In this document: one piece after another, positions 53,996 through 62,023 of the stretch | Layout of the letters: each line of letters opens with the position of its first letter | Numbering within the stretch: position 1 is the first letter of the stretch | NCBI RefSeq assembly: GCF_030254645.1 | Contig: NZ_CP116346.1 | Coordinates: 972,001-1,036,000 of the forward strand | Source: Paucibacter sediminis | Lineage (GTDB): Bacteria; Pseudomonadota; Gammaproteobacteria; Burkholderiales; Burkholderiaceae_C | Direction of reading: 5' to 3' | Length of the DNA: 64,000 bases | The notes under the pieces: model-generated | Databases searched by the model: none | What the model saw: only the letters and a program-made list of their open reading frames with translations | Told to the model about the DNA's origin: nothing | Made by a program: the position numbers and the translations under genes

Positions 53996-54468
53996 TGCGC
54001 CCCTCTGCCTTTGCGCTGCGATGGCTTTCCTGGAGCGGCGTCAGCGGAACTGCTCTGCGCTTGGCCCGCATGCGCCGCGACGGCTTGCGCGAAGGTTGTG
54101 GTGGGCACGTGCTCGTGCAGGCGCTTGTTTTCCGCATTGGCGCGGATCAGGCCCAGCTCTTTCAACGCCGCCAGGACGAAGCCGCCGGTATTGATCGACC
54201 GACCCGGATGGAGCGAATGGAAGGACTTCGCCGTCAACTCCGTTGCACCCTTCACGATCTTTTCTATGTCTGCGGCAGAGGCCCAGCCGTCGAACCACAT
54301 GCCTTTGCCACTGTTGCCAGCGATGCGCAGATGCCAAGTGCGGTCTCCTTGATGGTGACCAATGACGAATTTCAATGTGGATCTCGCCGATAGAGAAAGA
54401 CATTCGCCTTCGTGCGTGGGCTTGATTGGATCGACTTCGGCGCGCACTTCGACTTCGATGTCTGACAT
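53992..54468 (-). CDS. Hypothetical protein (158 aa)
   Basis: 158 residues with AAAGGAAACGCTC before the ATG. The N-terminal half is beta-rich (MSDIEVEVRAEVDPIKPTHEGE, TLKFVIGHHQGDRTWHLRI), then a helical part and a low-complexity, basic C-terminus (QSSSADAAPGKPSQRKGRGAH) suggesting nucleic-acid contact. Element cargo, family not recognised. Confidence 0.75.
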   Translation of the reverse strand: MSDIEVEVRAEVDPIKPTHEGECLSLSARSTLKFVIGHHQGDRTWHLRIAGNSGKGMWFDGWASAADIEKIVKGATELTAKSFHSLHPGRSINTGGFVLAALKELGLIRANAENKRLHEHVPTTTFAQAVAAHAGQAQSSSADAAPGKPSQRKGRGAH

Positions 54469-54546
54469 GAGCGTTTCCTTTCTTTGTTGAAAATTACGTA
54501 GATAGGATTCTTTGGCCTATCACATAAGATGCACTAACTTGCGACG

Positions 54547-54741
54547 TTATGTATTAGCCCAGCAAGCCATCGCTTCCGCCGGGCAGATACGGATCACGTC
54601 GATAAGGGCCATGGCCTCCGCCAGTTCGCGCGATTGACCACCATCGTGCTCCCGGACGCCGGCCCTCTCATTCCAGAGCTCGTAGAGGTCATCACTCAAG
54701 GCCGCAACCATCGCTGCGACCGTCTCATCAACTGGCGTCAT
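54547..54741 (-). CDS. Hypothetical protein (64 aa)
   Basis: 64 residues, mostly helical and acidic (MTPVDETVAAMVAALSDDLYELWNERA). GGAGAACTTCA precedes the ATG at 54741. Nothing identifies its role. It lies between the 158-aa gene and a terminator that isolates it from the next gene upstream. Confidence 0.65.
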   Translation of the reverse strand: MTPVDETVAAMVAALSDDLYELWNERAGVREHDGGQSRELAEAMALIDVIRICPAEAMACWANT

Positions 54742-54772
54742 TGAAGTTCTCCGTTCCCAATGGGCGTAAAAA

Positions 54773-54792
54773 AACCGCCTCGATGGGCGGTT
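54773..54792 (-). terminator. Rho-independent terminator after the 129-aa gene
   Basis: AACCGCC / GGCGGTT, 7-bp stem, 6-base loop, followed on the minus strand by TTTTTTTA. Strong canonical terminator. Confidence 0.88.
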
Positions 54793-54814
54793 GTTGGTGG
54801 GGGCTCTTGATGAC

Positions 54815-55204
54815 TCATGGCGTGGCTGTTGGATGTGCCTTTACGGCATGCGATTGGCACAGGTCCAACAGGTCCGAATGGGAGTCTTGCTTGGACACCA
54901 GCACCAGGGCGCCGTACCCAGATGAAGTAAGCACGAATACCATCTCATAGCAGGTGTCATGCATTTCGATGACCTCCCACAGCGGATGGCCCTCGGCGGT
55001 TCGCAACGGACTACCTAACACCGCTTCCACCTGGGCTACGGTGTCATCTGCCTCCGGGATCACGAAGAACACCAACTCCTCCATGCTGCTTTCATCGTCA
55101 GCCATCAACTCCTCGTGGCGCTGCCGGATCATGTCCACTACTCCGAGGTCCGGACAGGTTTCCATGAAGGCCGATACCTCAGGGGCATGGCGCAGTACGT
55201 GCAT
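54815..55204 (-). CDS. Hypothetical protein (129 aa)
   Basis: 129 residues, acidic in the middle (MADDESSMEELVFFVIPEADDTVAQVEAVLG), alpha/beta type. AAAGGAGCTTT precedes the ATG. It is its own transcription unit, flanked by terminators on both sides. No family recognised. Confidence 0.75.
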   Translation of the reverse strand: MHVLRHAPEVSAFMETCPDLGVVDMIRQRHEELMADDESSMEELVFFVIPEADDTVAQVEAVLGSPLRTAEGHPLWEVIEMHDTCYEMVFVLTSSGYGALVLVSKQDSHSDLLDLCQSHAVKAHPTATP

Positions 55205-55233
55205 AAAGCTCCTTTGTGTTGAGGCAATAAAAA

Positions 55234-55265
55234 ATGCGCCCGAGGACTGCCGTCCAGGGGCGCAT
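55234..55265 (-). terminator. Rho-independent terminator after the lipoprotein gene
   Basis: ATGCGCCC / GGGGCGCAT arms around a 15-base loop, followed on the minus strand by TTTTTATTG. Confidence 0.8.
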
Positions 55266-55284
55266 GGCTTGGGGAATTTCGTGG

Positions 55285-55593
55285 TCAGTTGGTCTTCGTC
55301 TCGGTTCGACTTGAGACACGGATCATCTTGCCGTCTTTATCAAAGATGATGCCAACGCCCTTAGCAGATGCTGAGCCCATGCCCGCCTCTGAACGGATCC
55401 ACATTGCCGCCATGCGGCCATCCGCGGCTGTATGGACGCTGTGAGGCTTTCCAAGCTTCTCTTGGGCCTGCTGAAACGTTGTCACTCCAGGCTGCATAGC
55501 GTCGACGTCGGCCATTGAGAAGTCCTTGCCCATCGATGCACAACCGGCCGTCACTACAACAACGGCCAAGAGATTCAAGAAACGAGCATGCAT
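55285..55593 (-). CDS. Small outer-membrane-type lipoprotein (BamE/SmpA-like)
   Basis: 102 residues. A lipobox VVVTAGC at the end of the signal sequence lipidates the protein at the cysteine. The mature part has the SmpA/BamE-like pattern DAMQPGVTTFQQAQEKLGKPHSVH and a beta-rich end (GVGIIFDKDGKMIRVSSR). GGGAG is 5 bases before the ATG at 55593. Possibly acts in envelope stability, or as an entry-exclusion factor for the element (speculative). Confidence 0.78.
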   Translation of the reverse strand: MHARFLNLLAVVVVTAGCASMGKDFSMADVDAMQPGVTTFQQAQEKLGKPHSVHTAADGRMAAMWIRSEAGMGSASAKGVGIIFDKDGKMIRVSSRTETKTN

Positions 55594-55607
55594 AAACACT
55601 CCCTTTG

Positions 55608-56393
55608 TTAGGTTTTTGATTCGGATTTCGGTCCACCGTCGAAGCGCTCCAACAGCTTGTAGGCCAGAGCAACGGACAAAGAGATTTCATCGACGGGTCG
55701 GGTCTTCTTCGCGGCGAGCGCCATCAACAAAGCGCCCGGCAGCACCAGCGCGCCGACGGAAAGCCATGGCACGCCAAACAAGAACAGAGAAATTGCTGAC
55801 ACCAGACCGACGCCAGTGCCAGTGGCGATGAACACACCACTAATGAGCATGAGTGCGCCAACCCCGCCCAGGCTCGTAGAGCTCAGCAGTTGATAGATCT
55901 GTCGATAGTTTCTGGACTCTCCTTTCAGTAGGTTGTTGATAGTCGAAAACGTAGATTCAATGTCTTCGGCGTGAGTCGAGCCGTAGAACTGCTTGCACCG
56001 CTCGTGCCAAACGGACACCAACCCCATGAACTGGTTCCTGATATCGCGGGTGTGCTCTGTGAGCACCGCCAACCGATCCAGATTGATGTTGAGTTCGTCA
56101 CGCAGGATCTTGACGGGCGCCGCGCTCTCGTCGGACAGGCGGATGTAGCTTTGCGTCCCAGCTTCGTAGCTGAAACGGGAGTTGCCGGTTGTGCCCAGCA
56201 CATCATTCAATTCGGACAAGAATTCCTTGCCGAACGCATCCTTGAGCGCATCAACGGCCGTGAGTCCTTGAGACATTGCGGCAGTGGCCTGTTCAAACCG
56301 TTCGGCCCCGCTTTTTCTGGCCATCAACCCTTTGATGAGTCTGTCGGCGAGCGGTTTGCCGAACATCGTGGCCAGAGACAAAGCAAGGGTCAT
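55608..56393 (-). CDS. Membrane protein (261 aa), unknown, first gene of the divergent element operon
   Basis: 261 residues. A soluble helical N-terminus with a long coiled-coil-like stretch (DELNINLDRLAVLTEHTRDIRNQFMGLV) is followed by two adjacent transmembrane segments (LGGVGALMLISGVFIATGTG and LVSAISLFLFGVPWLSVGALVLPGALLMA), then a short cytoplasmic tail. AAAGGAGACTC precedes the ATG. It is divergent from the XRE repressor, whose operators lie between them, and is probably repressed by it. The lipoprotein gene follows after 14 bases, so the two form an envelope module of unknown role. Confidence 0.8.
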   Translation of the reverse strand: MTLALSLATMFGKPLADRLIKGLMARKSGAERFEQATAAMSQGLTAVDALKDAFGKEFLSELNDVLGTTGNSRFSYEAGTQSYIRLSDESAAPVKILRDELNINLDRLAVLTEHTRDIRNQFMGLVSVWHERCKQFYGSTHAEDIESTFSTINNLLKGESRNYRQIYQLLSSTSLGGVGALMLISGVFIATGTGVGLVSAISLFLFGVPWLSVGALVLPGALLMALAAKKTRPVDEISLSVALAYKLLERFDGGPKSESKT

Positions 56394-56432
56394 GAGTCTC
56401 CTTTCAGAGTGGGTCGGGCTGGTTTGACTGCG

Positions 56433-56454
56433 GTCATGTAACGACTTACGTGAC
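56433..56454. promoter_or_regulatory. XRE operator 1 (imperfect inverted repeat)
   Basis: GTCATGTAAC and CTTACGTGAC are imperfect arms (eight of ten positions match) around two bases, in the divergent control region. Its GTGAC end matches the operator 2 half-site. Confidence 0.6.
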
Positions 56455-56470
56455 GACAGATTATGACCAC

Positions 56471-56487
56471 GTCACGAGACTCGTGAC
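56471..56487. promoter_or_regulatory. XRE operator 2 (perfect 17-bp palindrome)
   Basis: GTCACGAG / CTCGTGAC around a central A, ending at the base before the repressor ATG. Placement is that of an autoregulatory site. Confidence 0.8.
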
Positions 56488-56814
56488 ATGTCTTACGGGC
56501 CTGTCCGATCACCAACCGTTGTGGGTCGCCGCATGCGATCCCGGCGCGAGGACTTGGGCTGGTCTCAGGAAAAGGTGGGGGTGCTGATCGGCATTGACGA
56601 GTCGAGCAGCCGGGCTCGAATCAGCCGCTATGAGCTAGGTGTCCACGAGCCACCTGTGGCGACAGCCCGCCTTATCGCCGCGGCATTGAAGGTGTCACTA
56701 CCGTATCTCTATTGCGAGGATGATGATGTTGCGGCGCTACTGCTGGCGTTGAGCGATCTGCCGAAGGTTGCGCGGAGGGATAAGGCTCGCCAGTTCGCCG
56801 CTATGCTTGGGTAG
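56488..56814 (+). CDS. XRE-family helix-turn-helix repressor
   Basis: 108 residues. The HTH covers about 12-65 (VGRRMRSRREDLGWSQEKVGVLIGIDESSSRARISRYELG). The C-terminus is a short leucine-rich helix (VAALLLALSDLPKVARRDKA) likely for dimerisation. No ribosome site precedes the ATG, which abuts operator 2, so translation is probably leaderless; an alternative ATG at 56533 also lacks one. It most likely represses the minus-strand operon beginning at 56393 and itself. Confidence 0.88.
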   Translation: MSYGPVRSPTVVGRRMRSRREDLGWSQEKVGVLIGIDESSSRARISRYELGVHEPPVATARLIAAALKVSLPYLYCEDDDVAALLLALSDLPKVARRDKARQFAAMLG

Positions 56815-56974
56815 CCCCGCGCATCGCGCCTGCTGTCAATTTGGCGAAAAGAGTGCTGACAAAGTGCGCGACTGTGCACCTCTGGCGCTTCCACACTTGG
56901 GCGTACAAAGCCACCGTACAGCCATCTCCATTTGAGGGCATTGGCATGTACACATTTATTCATGATCCGGAACT
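56815..56974. other. Intergenic stretch before the IS element
   Basis: About 160 bases with no gene or clear repeat. It reads ordinary, moderately AT-rich sequence and contains no evident terminator for the repressor gene. Confidence 0.4.
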
Positions 56975-56998
56975 GGGTGTGTCCGAATTTTGTGTAAA
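56975..56998 (+). repeat. Left terminal inverted repeat of the IS256-type element
   Basis: Begins GGGTGTG and ends AATTTTGTGTAAA, with three central bases (TCC) that differ from the right end apart from one shared flanking position. Confidence 0.85.
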
Positions 56999-57009
56999 CG
57001 GTTCGGACT

Positions 57010-58237
57010 TCAGCTGATGGAGATGCGGTCCCGGAACTGAATGATAAAGCGGGTGAGCGCAGCCTTCCAATCGCGGATGGGCATGGTCCTCTTCTGGCTG
57101 ATGTTGCGCAGGGCCAGATCGAACAGCTTGGTCAGCGCCTCGTCGCTGGGGAATGAGCCCCCTGTTCTTGGTCAGCTTCCTCAGGCTCATGTTCACCGAC
57201 TCGATGGCGTTGGTGGTGTAGATGACCTTGCGGATCTCTGGTGGGTAGTCGAAGAACGGGATGAGCCGGCTCCAGTTCCTGTGCCAGGACTGGCCGATGG
57301 GCAGGTACTGCTCGCCCCACTTGGCCACGAACTCACCCAAGCGCAACTCTGCCTCCTCGGCGGTGGTGGCTTGGTAGATGTGCCGCAGATCGGCCGCCAC
57401 TTCAGGGCGGCGCTTCCGCGCGCGATAGTTCAGGCTATGGCGCACCATGTGCACGATGCCACAGCTGCACCACCGCCCTGGGGAACACGGCCTTGATGGC
57501 ATCGGGGAAGCCCTTGAGCCCATCGACGCAGGCGATGAAGATGTCCTGCACGCCTCGGTTGCGCAGTTCCGCGACCACCTGCAGCCAGAACTTGGCGCCC
57601 TCGGTCTGTGCCAGCCACAGGTCCAGCACCGCGTTCTCGCCGTTCATGGTGATGCCGATGGCCAGATTTACCGCCTTGACCCGCACCGCACCCTCGCGCA
57701 CCTTCACGTGGATGCAATCCAGGTACACGATGGGATAGATGGGGTCCAGCGGCCTGGCCTGCCAGGCCTTGACCTCGTCGCTCACAGCGTCCGTCACCGA
57801 TGAGATCGGGCTGGGTGAGACCTCGGTGCCGTACATCTCCTGCAGGTGGCCCTGCCTCTCGCGCACGGTCAGGCCGCGCGCGTACAGCGAGATGACTTTG
57901 TCGTCGAAGCCGCTCCAGCGGGTCTGGCACTTGGGGATCAGCTGCGGCTCGAAGGTGCCGTTGCGATCACGCGGAACCTCGATAGGCACTCGCAAAACTC
58001 ACCCTTGAGCATCTTCCTGCTCTTGCCGTTGCGGGTGTTGCCGCCAGAGTTGCCAACGGTCTCGTGGCGTTCATGGCCGAGGTGTTCAGTCAGTTCGGCG
58101 TCCAGCGCCTTCTCGACCAGCAGCTTGGTCAGTTCCTTGAGCAGGCCGCTCTCGCCAATCAGGTCTTCAGGCTTCTTGTAGTTGGCCAGCAGGCTGGCCA
58201 GCAATTCATCAGGTACTTCGTGCTTCTTAGATGTCAT
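57010..58237 (-). pseudogene. IS256-family (mutator-type) transposase, three frameshifts
   Basis: Pieces of one DDE transposase lie in three frames. The N-terminus begins at 58237 (MTSKKHEVPDELLASLLANY). A one-base loss near 57987 shifts the frame after KGEF; an extra G near 57460 breaks the VQLCIVHMVRH stretch; an extra G near 57157 breaks KNRGSFPSDEAL. The catalytic aspartates in [11 protein letters not shown] and IACVDGLKG and the NMSLRKLTKNRG region remain readable. The final frame ends RDRISIS at TGA 57010-57012. The copy cannot make a full transposase without three corrections. Confidence 0.9.
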
Positions 58238-58281
58238 CGTGCTTACGGACAAGCCGGCTCGCGCCGGTGGTGGATTGTCCA

Positions 58282-58304
58282 TTTACACAAAATTCTGCAC
58301 ACCC
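58282..58304 (-). repeat. Right terminal inverted repeat of the IS256-type element
   Basis: On the minus strand it begins GGGTGTG and continues AATTTTGTGTAAA, matching the left end except for the middle bases. Confidence 0.85.
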
Positions 58305-58366
58305 TCTTTGCCGAAGAGGCCCGCAGTTCATGTAATCAAGAAAGCCGATATGCAAAATTGAACGAT
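58305..58366. other. Short gap between the IS and the hydrolase gene
   Basis: About 60 bases without a gene; the IS lies just past the 3' end of the hydrolase gene. No terminator is evident. Confidence 0.35.
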
Positions 58367-60310
58367 CTATGACGCACAGGAAGCATTAACGGTCAATGCG
58401 CCTATATTGTTGTAGAACGAGCCGGGGGTGTCATTAATAGCAAAAGTAACTGACTCACCTGGTAACAGAATAGCAGTCCAAGAAGATCCAGCCAATATCC
58501 ACCTATTTCTATACTTTACGACGAGGGAATATGCGTTCGCCGCCGGAACGAGCGTCCCGGCTCCGCGCAAGTCAATGCCTTCTGCACCAATCTGGTTGCC
58601 GACAAAAGATGTCTCACCCCACACTCCTGCCGCAGTGAATTTGCAAGTGGCCGCTGTTGAATTTGAAGGCCAAGGCACGGTCGTACCTGCTTCGTTGACT
58701 GCATCAACACTGAAGGTAGTCACCTTGCCCAGCGTCACCTTCGGAGTAAGCGTAACGACATTGTCATACGCCATCACAGTAGGATATACCGGAGCAATAC
58801 TTGCGCTTGCACTCCGCACCAAAGAACCATTCACATATAGACTATACAACCCTCCGGACCTGGTTATCTGATAGTTCGCACAAAACCCTTTGGATATCAA
58901 CGGAACGGAAGGAACTTCTCCCACTACCCCACCAGAGCCACCAATTGAATACATCAACTTACCGGGCTGATTCCACATCGTGAAGAATGAGGCAAGCGAG
59001 TCCCCGATCGGACTGTGGCCGCTGCGTGACAGATTTGTAAACGCGGGATCCGCCTTAAATAGCCCTATAAAGTGCCCACTTGCAGGCGAATGTGTGATGC
59101 AAGCCTCAGCTGAAAAATCAATGTCAGCGAGCGCAACTTGATTATAGATTAACCAATCATTGTCTTGATTAGTTAGCCCGTTTGGATTCCAGCTATCGAC
59201 CTGATTGCAGTCGCCGTCCAAATCGTTGGGGTCATTCACAACACTATCGCCAACCGAATATGCATTAGTAGACGAATCCCAACTGGCAGTTCCGAATGTT
59301 GTCCAAGGACCAAGCACCGTGCTCTTTCCTTTACACGAAATTGACCAAGTACCCGGCGGCAACGGCGTCAGTGCCCCATTCAACTCATTGAATGACGTTT
59401 GAACTAATGAAAGAACTTGGGCCTGAACTGTTTGGCTCTTCGCTGGGTCGACAAAATAGTTTGCATTGAGATAGAAGTCAGAAAAACCATGACTGCCGGT
59501 CAACCCCAACACCGATGCGTAACATGACGTGAAAGTCAGCAGATCCATGCAGGGAAACGCATTCGGCTCAAGCGGCGAAGCGTTCGTATAGTCGTCCGGA
59601 GTCGCAATTTTTCCTTTATACAGCGATATGACAGTGTCGGTATTCGAAGTTACATAGCGTCCGTTAGGAGTGGCCGGTGCTGCAACGGCAACACCAACAT
59701 AGCGAATGCTGGAAGATATCTCTGCCGAACTCAGAGAGCCCGAGAAATGCATATAGGCATCCACAGCATCAGCGTACTCATTGCCCTGGGAATGACTTAC
59801 AACAACCACCTTGTGACCTGCACGCACCAAGACGCTCAGCCTCGTCGTAAATCTAGCAACAACTCTCGCATTCCTTCGTTCCGCATCAGAAAGTATCCGC
59901 TGATTGGCTAACTGACACGTCGGAATCGTGTCACATTGAAGGGCATTTATTGAAGAACTGAAGTATTGGCCAAGTGCTGCCTTGTACTCCGGACCGTCTG
60001 CGGTAGCGGCGGCATTAATCGTGCGGGCTGAAGCAAGCGCTTCGTGACTGGCCTTGGCATAAGCTGTCACTTCAAAAACATCGCCCAGAAAGCCATCATT
60101 AGGACTGTGCCAGTAGGTGACTTCGATTGATCCAGCCAGCATTCCTGCCCGAGCCCATCCATCTGACATGAGCCCACCAAGGACAAGTGATGAATCAGCA
60201 GCATCTTGTTCAGAGTTGTTTATACCATTCAGATAAATGATATAGGTCTTTGCCTGCGCCAACGAACTCAACAAAATAAGCAGTATGCCGAGGATAAGTT
60301 TGGAACCCAT
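58367..60310 (-). CDS. Secreted alpha/beta hydrolase (lipase-like), less GC-rich
   Basis: 647 residues. A signal peptide (MGSKLILGILLILLSSLAQA) exports it. The catalytic serine is in VVVSHSQGNEYA (about 170-182), the lipase nucleophile elbow. The C-terminal two-thirds is beta-rich and repetitive in serine/threonine/glycine, with a concanavalin-like or binding character (DFSAEACITHSPASGHF, ITRSGGLYSLYVNGSL). Codon use and base composition are plainly less GC-rich than the chromosome, an acquired gene. GTAGGAGAAATAA precedes the ATG. Follows the lipoprotein gene after 9 bases. Confidence 0.82.
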   Translation of the reverse strand: MGSKLILGILLILLSSLAQAKTYIIYLNGINNSEQDAADSSLVLGGLMSDGWARAGMLAGSIEVTYWHSPNDGFLGDVFEVTAYAKASHEALASARTINAAATADGPEYKAALGQYFSSSINALQCDTIPTCQLANQRILSDAERRNARVVARFTTRLSVLVRAGHKVVVVSHSQGNEYADAVDAYMHFSGSLSSAEISSSIRYVGVAVAAPATPNGRYVTSNTDTVISLYKGKIATPDDYTNASPLEPNAFPCMDLLTFTSCYASVLGLTGSHGFSDFYLNANYFVDPAKSQTVQAQVLSLVQTSFNELNGALTPLPPGTWSISCKGKSTVLGPWTTFGTASWDSSTNAYSVGDSVVNDPNDLDGDCNQVDSWNPNGLTNQDNDWLIYNQVALADIDFSAEACITHSPASGHFIGLFKADPAFTNLSRSGHSPIGDSLASFFTMWNQPGKLMYSIGGSGGVVGEVPSVPLISKGFCANYQITRSGGLYSLYVNGSLVRSASASIAPVYPTVMAYDNVVTLTPKVTLGKVTTFSVDAVNEAGTTVPWPSNSTAATCKFTAAGVWGETSFVGNQIGAEGIDLRGAGTLVPAANAYSLVVKYRNRWILAGSSWTAILLPGESVTFAINDTPGSFYNNIGALTVNASCAS

Positions 60311-60319
60311 TTATTTCTC

Positions 60320-60952
60320 CTACAGGCACGACTTCATTTCGCTACCGAGGTATCCGTCAAAGCCACTTGTCTTTGCAGCCAAATCAGAGCGTCGCAACTC
60401 CGTGTTGAATGTTGCAGGTAACAAATCCCTATCTAGGACGAAGCTCTGATCAGTTCGACCTCTCCCTTGACTTATTCGCAGAGTCGCACACCGCACATCT
60501 CCGAAAATGTCCAGCAGTTGATTCCTGGTTGGTGCGGGAACTTGCGGAAGCAACAGAAGTCGTTGATAGGCCGCAGCCCCTAGCAGGATGGCGGCCCCCT
60601 CGGCTGCGCTCTTTGCCCTGGATGCCACGAAGCGCTCTACGTCATCCCGCACGCCATTTCTATTTGAATCGACTCCAGCAAGCGTGGAATTGTTCAGGGC
60701 AGGGGCCGGCTCCGGAGGGACGGGGATGCCGTTGATTACCTCGCTGGCAGGTGGGCGCCCCACCCAACCCGGCGGCACCGCCAATGCCTGCATTCTGAGA
60801 CCGGCGGAAGCCGATTCAGTCGCTGCGGCCGAAACACCACCTTCTCCGGCCCCACCGCCGCAGGCAGTCAGTAACACAGGCGCAACCAAGAGCAAGAGCG
60901 GCTTAGGTGGCGTCCGCTTGCATGGCTGGAAAGTATTTCGAGTCAAGGACAT
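60320..60952 (-). CDS. Lipoprotein partner of the secreted hydrolase
   Basis: 210 residues. The lipobox LLTACGGGAG ends a signal sequence (KPLLLLVAPVLLTAC). The mature part contains a calcium-loop-like DSNRNGVRDDVERF motif. GGAGAGACT precedes the ATG at 60952; an in-frame ATG at 60982 is also open. Being 9 bases upstream of the hydrolase gene it may hold or chaperone that enzyme at the membrane. No family assigned beyond that. Confidence 0.8.
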   Translation of the reverse strand: MSLTRNTFQPCKRTPPKPLLLLVAPVLLTACGGGAGEGGVSAAATESASAGLRMQALAVPPGWVGRPPASEVINGIPVPPEPAPALNNSTLAGVDSNRNGVRDDVERFVASRAKSAAEGAAILLGAAAYQRLLLLPQVPAPTRNQLLDIFGDVRCATLRISQGRGRTDQSFVLDRDLLPATFNTELRRSDLAAKTSGFDGYLGSEMKSCL

Positions 60953-61045
60953 AGTCTCTCCGTAAATACTTAGTTCAGCCACACTCTGCAGTGCAACTCA
61001 GGGTTCAGTCATCCTGATGCTCGGCCCGACGACTCCATATAGGGC

Positions 61046-61654
61046 TTAGCGGCGACGTCTTGCCGATAGCCCACCAATGCCGAGCCCAAACAGCACCAGA
61101 GCCAACGATCCAGGCTCGGGCACGTTGTTGCTCGCTGGTGCGTGGTACGTGAAGTCATCCATCGAGAAGTAGCCTTGCACTCCGCTGACCACAACCTTGT
61201 CAACGAGTCCCGAGTAACCACTGGCCAAGAAGGTCGGCCCGTAGGGGGCCGCACCCTGCGAGTCGGGAAGTGAGTCCGAGGTGGCGACCAAGTTGCCGGC
61301 ATCCCAAAGCTCAAACGTCACGCCGGAGTAACCCGAAAATGCGGCCCCGTCAAACACGAACTCCACGGCGCTGGTGATGGCGTTGTTGCTCGTAATGACG
61401 TAGGCGCCCGGGTCGGTGGGGTCTGCGTAGTCAGTGAACAGGTCGATGGAGCCCGAAGCGGGCGCGTAGACCGTATCCGGCCCGTAGAACCAACCGCTGA
61501 AGGCGAAGCCCTTGTAGGGTGACGGCACCACATCATAGGAGGCCTGTCCCGAATTCAGGTCCTCAAAGGTGAGGGTCGCCGCGCTTGCTGGCGCGAATGG
61601 GAGCATCAGAGCCCCCACAACAGTCAACACTGAACTGAGGCGCGTGAAGTCCAT
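61046..61654 (-). CDS. PEP-CTERM sorting-domain exported protein
   Basis: 202 residues. A signal peptide (LSSVLTVVGALMLPFAPASAA) and a C-terminal PEP-CTERM tail, VPEPGSLALVLFGLGIGGLSARRRR, complete with transmembrane stretch and arginine-rich end. The central domain (ATLTFEDLNSGQASYDVVP, GPDTVYAPASGSIDLF, GVTFELWDAGNLVATSDS) resembles the family seen on exopolysaccharide-linked proteins. GGGAGGGCTCC precedes the ATG. It needs an exosortase from elsewhere in the genome. Separated from the lipoprotein gene by 93 bases. Confidence 0.9.
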   Translation of the reverse strand: MDFTRLSSVLTVVGALMLPFAPASAATLTFEDLNSGQASYDVVPSPYKGFAFSGWFYGPDTVYAPASGSIDLFTDYADPTDPGAYVITSNNAITSAVEFVFDGAAFSGYSGVTFELWDAGNLVATSDSLPDSQGAAPYGPTFLASGYSGLVDKVVVSGVQGYFSMDDFTYHAPASNNVPEPGSLALVLFGLGIGGLSARRRR

Positions 61655-61987
61655 GGAGCCCTCCCTAGGCCACTTTGACTTGAGCACCCACATAGAATTT
61701 GTGGGCCCCGCTAACTGTGCGTTAGCACGCGCTTTTTTTCACCCCCCGATCTTGGGGGTTATTTGTTGCTGCGACCTGACTCTGCGCAAGTTCGACGAGC
61801 AAAAGCGATGCCGAGACTTGTCGACCAACTCTTCGAGGGCGAACGAAGGGAGCCGAATTGGAATTGGGAGAGATGTCCCGGCTTGCGGTGGCTGAGCAGC
61901 CTGCCGGCACTTGCCAAGTGTTCAGCACCGAACCCACCGAGCAAGCCTGTCTCCCAACAAACACTACTCGGCGCCCCATAACGACAA
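61655..61987. other. Gene-free right end of the element
   Basis: About 330 bases without a supported gene. It carries the PEP-CTERM promoter region, a T-run (CTTTTTTTC) at 61731-61739 and a C/G-rich inverted stretch (CCCCCCGATCTTGGGGG) at 61742-61758. The final attachment copy and tRNA-Phe follow. Confidence 0.45.
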
Positions 61988-62011
61988 AAGCCCATCGCGA
62001 TGGATGGGCTT
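61988..62011 (-). terminator. Rho-independent terminator of tRNA-Phe (element-derived)
   Basis: AAGCCCATC / GATGGGCTT, 9-bp stem, 6-base loop, with TTTTGTCGTT after it on the minus strand. It follows the tRNA 3' end by 12 bases and lies inside the element, replacing the terminator now stranded at 48806-48832. Confidence 0.88.
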
Positions 62012-62023
62012 CTGAATGATGTC

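Larger units (their letters stand above)
56975..58304 (-). mobile_element. IS256-family insertion sequence, degraded
   Basis: 1330 bp bounded by related terminal repeats. The left end starts GGGTGTGTCC, the right end reads GGGTGTGCAG on the opposite strand, and both continue AATTTTGTGTAAA. The single transposase gene is broken by three indels. No 8-9 bp target duplication is seen (left flank CCGGAACT, right flank TCTTTGCC). Confidence 0.88.

Noticed and set aside
56975-58304. Target-site duplication of the IS element
   Set aside because: Flanks CCGGAACT and TCTTTGCC do not match in any register examined.
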